Part shown: piece after piece, positions 61,050 to 64,000 of the stretch | Layout: each line of letters opens with the position of its first letter | Position numbering within the stretch: the first letter of the stretch is position 1 | Origin: Thermovorax subterraneus | GTDB lineage: Bacteria; Bacillota; Thermosediminibacteria; Thermosediminibacterales; Thermosediminibacteraceae | Reading direction: 5' to 3' | DNA: 64,000 nt | NCBI GenBank assembly: GCA_021608145.1 | Contig: JAKIHM010000006.1 | Coordinates: forward strand, 1-64,000 | Translations under genes and position numbers: made by a program | Notes under the pieces: model-generated | Seen by the model: the letters and a program-made list of their open reading frames with translations, nothing else | Told to the model about the DNA's origin: nothing | The model's database searches: none

Positions 61050-61340
61050 TCAGTATCCCCGCTCCGGGTCGACGATATTTATCAATGGCTCACCATGCAG
61101 GTACCTTCGCAGGTTTTCGTTCACCACCTTCATGGCCCTTTCCATGTAACGGTCGGAACTGCCTGCTATGTGCGGGGTTAATATAACATTTGGCATTTTC
61201 CGCAGGGGACTTTCCGGAGGCAGGGGCTCCTTTTCAAATACATCTAGGGCTGCCCCTGCTATCCAGCCTTCTTTCAGCGCCTTTATGAGGGCCTTTTCGT
61301 CAACTACGGCGCCTCGGGCTATGTTTATGACCTCAAAACA
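61050..61340 (-). pseudogene. C-terminal remnant of a D-2-hydroxyacid dehydrogenase
   Basis: Minus-strand translation gives VINIARGAVVDEKALIKALK, then AGAALDVFEKEPLPPESPL, LTPHIAGSSDRYMER and a TGA stop at 61050-61052. These are the catalytic Arg, Glu and His regions of a NAD-dependent 2-hydroxyacid dehydrogenase. The N-terminal two thirds are gone. Upstream the reading frame breaks in the bases that follow the stop of the phosphoesterase gene, where LKPGVF occurs in another frame. It is a decayed gene. Confidence 0.75.
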
Positions 61341-61349
61341 CCCCTGGTT

Positions 61350-61823
61350 TCAAAGCTCATTTATCGAGCTTTTTATTTCCCCTTCACTTATTTCGAGAAT
61401 GCCGAAAGTAGGCCTTTCCCCGCGTCGGGGAAGGGCTAGGCTACCCGGATTGATTATAAGGACGCCTTTAGCCTTGATGATTTCCGGACAGTGAGTGTGG
61501 CCGAAAACTACTACATCGGCAGAAAGTTCCTTTGCCCTATTCAAGAGCTTATCATACCCGTACTTCACTCGGTAAGCGTGGCCGTGGGTTATGAGTATCT
61601 TTTTACCTTCTAACTTTACAAGGCGCTCGCCCGGGTAGTCCGAAAAGGTATCGCAATTCCCCGAAACTCCGTAAACTCTGTATCTATATGCTTCTCTTAT
61701 GTAATCTGCATCAGATGATATATCCCCTGCATGAAACACCAGATCTACAGGACCTGCAATTTCTAAAGCGGTATCTATAGACTGCAAAAAGCCATGGGTA
61801 TCGCTAAAGACCGCTATTCTCAA
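61350..61823 (-). CDS. Metallophosphoesterase, YfcE family
   Basis: A 157-residue phosphodiesterase. It has FSDTHGF (Asp and His), HAGDIS, VSGNCDTF, ITHGHAYR and FGHTHCPEI, the five metal motifs of the calcineurin-like fold in YfcE/MJ0936 proteins. Members hydrolyse phosphodiesters, often with Mn. It is followed by remnants of a dehydrogenase and preceded by rdgB, 16 bases away. Confidence 0.9.
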   Translation of the reverse strand: MRIAVFSDTHGFLQSIDTALEIAGPVDLVFHAGDISSDADYIREAYRYRVYGVSGNCDTFSDYPGERLVKLEGKKILITHGHAYRVKYGYDKLLNRAKELSADVVVFGHTHCPEIIKAKGVLIINPGSLALPRRGERPTFGILEISEGEIKSSINEL

Positions 61824-61839
61824 TCCTTAACCCTCCGCT

Positions 61840-62442
61840 TCAAATAACACCTTTTGCAAATTGGAATATGTGTATTTTCATTTTTTCCATAGCCCTGGCC
61901 CGGTGGCTCACGGCATTTTTCTCCTCTAGCGTGGCCTCAGCTAAGGTTTTCCCAAGCTCCGGTACAAAAAAAACAGGATCATATCCGAATCCCATGGTAC
62001 CTCTTGGCTCAAAGGTGATAAACCCTTCTAAATAACCGTGTTCGATAAAAATCCGCCCATCGGGCAGTACAAAGCACAAGCAGCAGACGAATCGCGCTTT
62101 CCTTTTTTCAGCCGGAACGCCTTTGAGTTCATTCAGTAGTTTTTCGATATTTTCACGGTCGCTGGCAAATGGCCCTGCAAACCTCGCGGTGTGCACACCT
62201 GGCCTCCCTTCTAAGGCCCCGACTTCCAGCCCTGAATCGTCGCTGAGAGCTGCGGTTCCAGTCAGCTGCACAACCTTCTTTGCTTTAATTAGGGCGTTTT
62301 CGTCAAAGGTCTTTCCGTTTTCTTCCACTTCTATATCCGGAAAATCGCACAGCGAAAGGATGTTAACAGGAATATCGGAAAGCATTTCTTTAAATTCCTT
62401 CAACTTCCCTCGGTTCTTTGTAGCAATAACAATATTTCGCAT
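61840..62442 (-). CDS. rdgB: XTP/dITP diphosphatase RdgB (HAM1 family)
   Basis: A 200-residue Ham1-family enzyme beginning IVIATKNRGKLKEFKEML. It has ALSDDSGLEVGALEGRPGVHTARFAG and the C-terminal GTMGFGYDPVFFVPELGKTLAE and SHRARAM. It removes non-canonical purine triphosphates from the nucleotide pool. It shares one base with the upstream rph stop, an arrangement common in Firmicutes. Confidence 0.94.
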   Translation of the reverse strand: MRNIVIATKNRGKLKEFKEMLSDIPVNILSLCDFPDIEVEENGKTFDENALIKAKKVVQLTGTAALSDDSGLEVGALEGRPGVHTARFAGPFASDRENIEKLLNELKGVPAEKRKARFVCCLCFVLPDGRIFIEHGYLEGFITFEPRGTMGFGYDPVFFVPELGKTLAEATLEEKNAVSHRARAMEKMKIHIFQFAKGVI

Positions 62443-63185
62443 TATTTTTCTACCTCACCCAGAATATCCTTTAAAGCATCTTTTTGGACGGCAATTAATT
62501 CGAATACGCCTTTTTGCGCCAAGTCAATAAGTTCGTCGAGGTCCTGGCGGGTAAAGGGAAAGGCCTCGCCCGTCCCTTGAATTTCCACTATCTGCCCCTT
62601 GTCTGTCATCACGACATTCATATCCACCTGGGCTCTGCTGTCTTCATCGAAATTCAAGTCCAGCAACTTTTGCCCTTCTACTATCCCAACGCTCACTGCC
62701 GCAACAAAACTGTTGACAGGAATTACCTCTAAAATCCCTTTATCTTTCATAAACTTAAAAGCATCTACTAGGGCTACAAAAGCCCCCGTTATAGCCGCTG
62801 TGCGCGTCCCTCCGTCGGCCTGTATCACGTCGCAGTCCAACCAAACCGTCCTTTCTCCCATGGCCGCAAGGTCCACGACCGACCTTAAGGCCCTTCCTAT
62901 CAATCTTTGGATTTCCATGGTCCTGCCGCTCGGGCGCAACGTTTCCCTTACATTGCGCATTTCCGTAGCCCTAGGCAGCATCGAATATTCAGCAGTAATC
63001 CACCCTTGCCCTTTACCTCTCAGAAAAGGAGGGACTTTTTCATCGATAGTGGCTGTACATATTACTTTGGTGTCTCCCGCTTCAATTAGGACTGAGCCCT
63101 CGGCATACTTGTTGAAATGTCTTGTTATCTTAACACGTCTTATCTCGTTGTATTCTCTACCATCAACCCTTGCCAAAAAAACCAT
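62442..63185 (-). CDS. rph: Ribonuclease PH
   Basis: A 247-residue RNase PH with [27 protein letters not shown], the Arg-rich RNPH signature in [57 protein letters not shown] and SVGIVEG. It trims tRNA 3' ends by phosphorolysis. The start is taken at ATG 63185 with GAGAGG very close; an in-frame TTG at 63176 has better spacing. The next gene downstream is rdgB. Confidence 0.94.
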   Translation of the reverse strand: MVFLARVDGREYNEIRRVKITRHFNKYAEGSVLIEAGDTKVICTATIDEKVPPFLRGKGQGWITAEYSMLPRATEMRNVRETLRPSGRTMEIQRLIGRALRSVVDLAAMGERTVWLDCDVIQADGGTRTAAITGAFVALVDAFKFMKDKGILEVIPVNSFVAAVSVGIVEGQKLLDLNFDEDSRAQVDMNVVMTDKGQIVEIQGTGEAFPFTRQDLDELIDLAQKGVFELIAVQKDALKDILGEVEK

Positions 63186-63195
63186 CCTCTCCGAT

Positions 63196-64000
63196 TTAAA
63201 TATTGACGGGGTTAATGTAAGCAGGCTTTAATATTGGAACATCCAGCATTGTGCCCTCAGGTAAGACCCCGCTTTCACCCTCCACCTGCAGGGTAACTTT
63301 CTCCACCCCCGGAAACTCGGAAAGAGTCAAAACTATCGTATTTACCAAAGCCTGTTCTATTTCGACACCCCCGCCGTAACCTTCTATTTCCTTGGAAAAA
63401 TTTGCTATCACTTCATTGCCGTTTTGACTTACATTCAGCACTTTTGTATCAGGCGGTATAACAGCGCTTAAGCCCATTCCTTCCTTCGGACCCTTGATCA
63501 ATTCTTCCAAAGCAGTCTTCATTATATTGTCGCTTTTTTCAACCATTCGGGTAACCGGGACAAAATATGAAAATGCCCCGCTCCTGCTTGATGCTATGAA
63601 ATACAATGTCACGGGGATCTTATTTTTTGCAGTTGTCCTCTCTTCAAGGTTTATCATTTCGCGCTTTAATTCATCGCTTAAAACAGTTCCGTTAGGACAC
63701 CTTTTCAAAGGTTTGCCTTCCACCATCAGATGTACCTTTTGAATGGAGGGAAATTCGGTTAGGGTATAAACCACGGCTTTTACGGCAATTTCCTCCTGCG
63801 ACCTGTCTTTCAGATTCAAAAACTCCCTGCTGAAATCTACCTTTGCAAGCCCATCCCTTATAGTCATACCTAAAACCCTAGTTCCTGGAGGCAAAGGAGG
63901 TTTTAGACCCTTATCTTCCAGCTCCCTTTCCTTTTCTGGTGTATATACTAAATTTTCCAAAGCGGCCTTGCCTATTCCTTCCACCCACGGTATGTCTTTT
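63196..64000 (-). CDS. gerM: GerM-domain sporulation/germination protein (partial)
   Basis: The minus-strand frame stays open from the window edge at 64000 to 63196; the N-terminus is outside. About 268 residues are visible. Two GerM domains are present, each with a short helix-strand pattern: [12 protein letters not shown]-like [19 protein letters not shown] and [44 protein letters not shown]. GerM is a lipoprotein in the spore-forming Bacillus lineage that acts in cortex formation and germination. The signal sequence cannot be checked here. Confidence 0.85.
   Translation of the reverse strand, partial: KDIPWVEGIGKAALENLVYTPEKERELEDKGLKPPLPPGTRVLGMTIRDGLAKVDFSREFLNLKDRSQEEIAVKAVVYTLTEFPSIQKVHLMVEGKPLKRCPNGTVLSDELKREMINLEERTTAKNKIPVTLYFIASSRSGAFSYFVPVTRMVEKSDNIMKTALEELIKGPKEGMGLSAVIPPDTKVLNVSQNGNEVIANFSKEIEGYGGGVEIEQALVNTIVLTLSEFPGVEKVTLQVEGESGVLPEGTMLDVPILKPAYINPVNI

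Overview
The window comes from an anaerobic, endospore-forming Firmicute of the Clostridia type. The Thermoanaerobacterales/Thermosediminibacterales are my best guess, by inference from gene content. Supporting evidence: a GerM germination protein, spore photoproduct lyase, the sporulation-type LonB protease, a serine T-box leader, split transketolases, corrinoid methyltransfer genes and AGGAGG-type ribosome binding sites throughout. I see no insertion sequences, prophage, CRISPR array or rRNA. Nearly all genes lie on the minus strand; the exceptions are splB, the 4Fe-4S protein at 38054, and the serine pair at 58318-61042.

Layout. (1) 1-5143: a malonate-type locus. It holds a biotin-dependent carboxyltransferase subunit (cut by the edge), the MadM/MadL transporter, a family III CoA-transferase, a sigma-54 activator and a HutP-like RNA-binding protein. 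Between activator and CoA-transferase lie a sigma-54 promoter, a run of UAG/GAG triplets and a terminator hairpin, arranged as an antitermination switch. (2) 5313-23019: a large sugar or sugar-acid catabolic locus. It has a sigma-54 activator, transaldolase, two complete split transketolases, RpiB, a PHP protein, a class II aldolase, an FGGY kinase, a 4-hydroxy-2-oxoglutarate-aldolase-like lyase, a 2-hydroxyacid dehydrogenase, a lactate-racemase-like protein, a TRAP transporter and an SDR. Two near-consensus sigma-54 promoters are each preceded by ATGCA-N4-TGCAT palindromes.

(3) 23129-30527: RtcB, SplB, a TM1266-like protein, a nitrilase-family amidase, and a Ni/Co ECF transporter (CbiQ/O, then CbiM/N) with a CooT-family protein and a small His-rich protein. 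CbiM has its own promoter and an attenuator-like leader. (4) 30615-35405: two UroD-family methyltransferases, a GPH-type transporter and a corrinoid protein, apparently a methyl-group-harvesting system with no identified substrate. (5) 35494-38815: a superoxide dismutase, a secreted protein with tandem FMN-binding-like repeats, and a 4Fe-4S protein behind a Crp/Fnr-type operator.

(6) 38849-45858: LigA, PcrA, YerC, PepV, a PAP2 phosphatase and a Usp-domain protein. (7) 45944-53409: the protein quality-control cluster Lon (frameshifted at a run of nine G), LonB, ClpX, ClpP and trigger factor. (8) 53525-54099: seven tRNA genes. (9) 54190-61042: ThrB, ThrC, Hom and an ACT protein, then a serine T-box leader with an aminotransferase and SerA. 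(10) 61050-64000: a dehydrogenase remnant, a YfcE-type phosphoesterase, RdgB, RNase PH and GerM (cut by the edge).

The two most interesting systems are the putative HutP-like/sigma-54 dual control of the malonate operon and the sigma-54 sugar-acid regulon with its repeated palindrome. The repeated operator and the promoter spacing are directly visible. The substrates are not.
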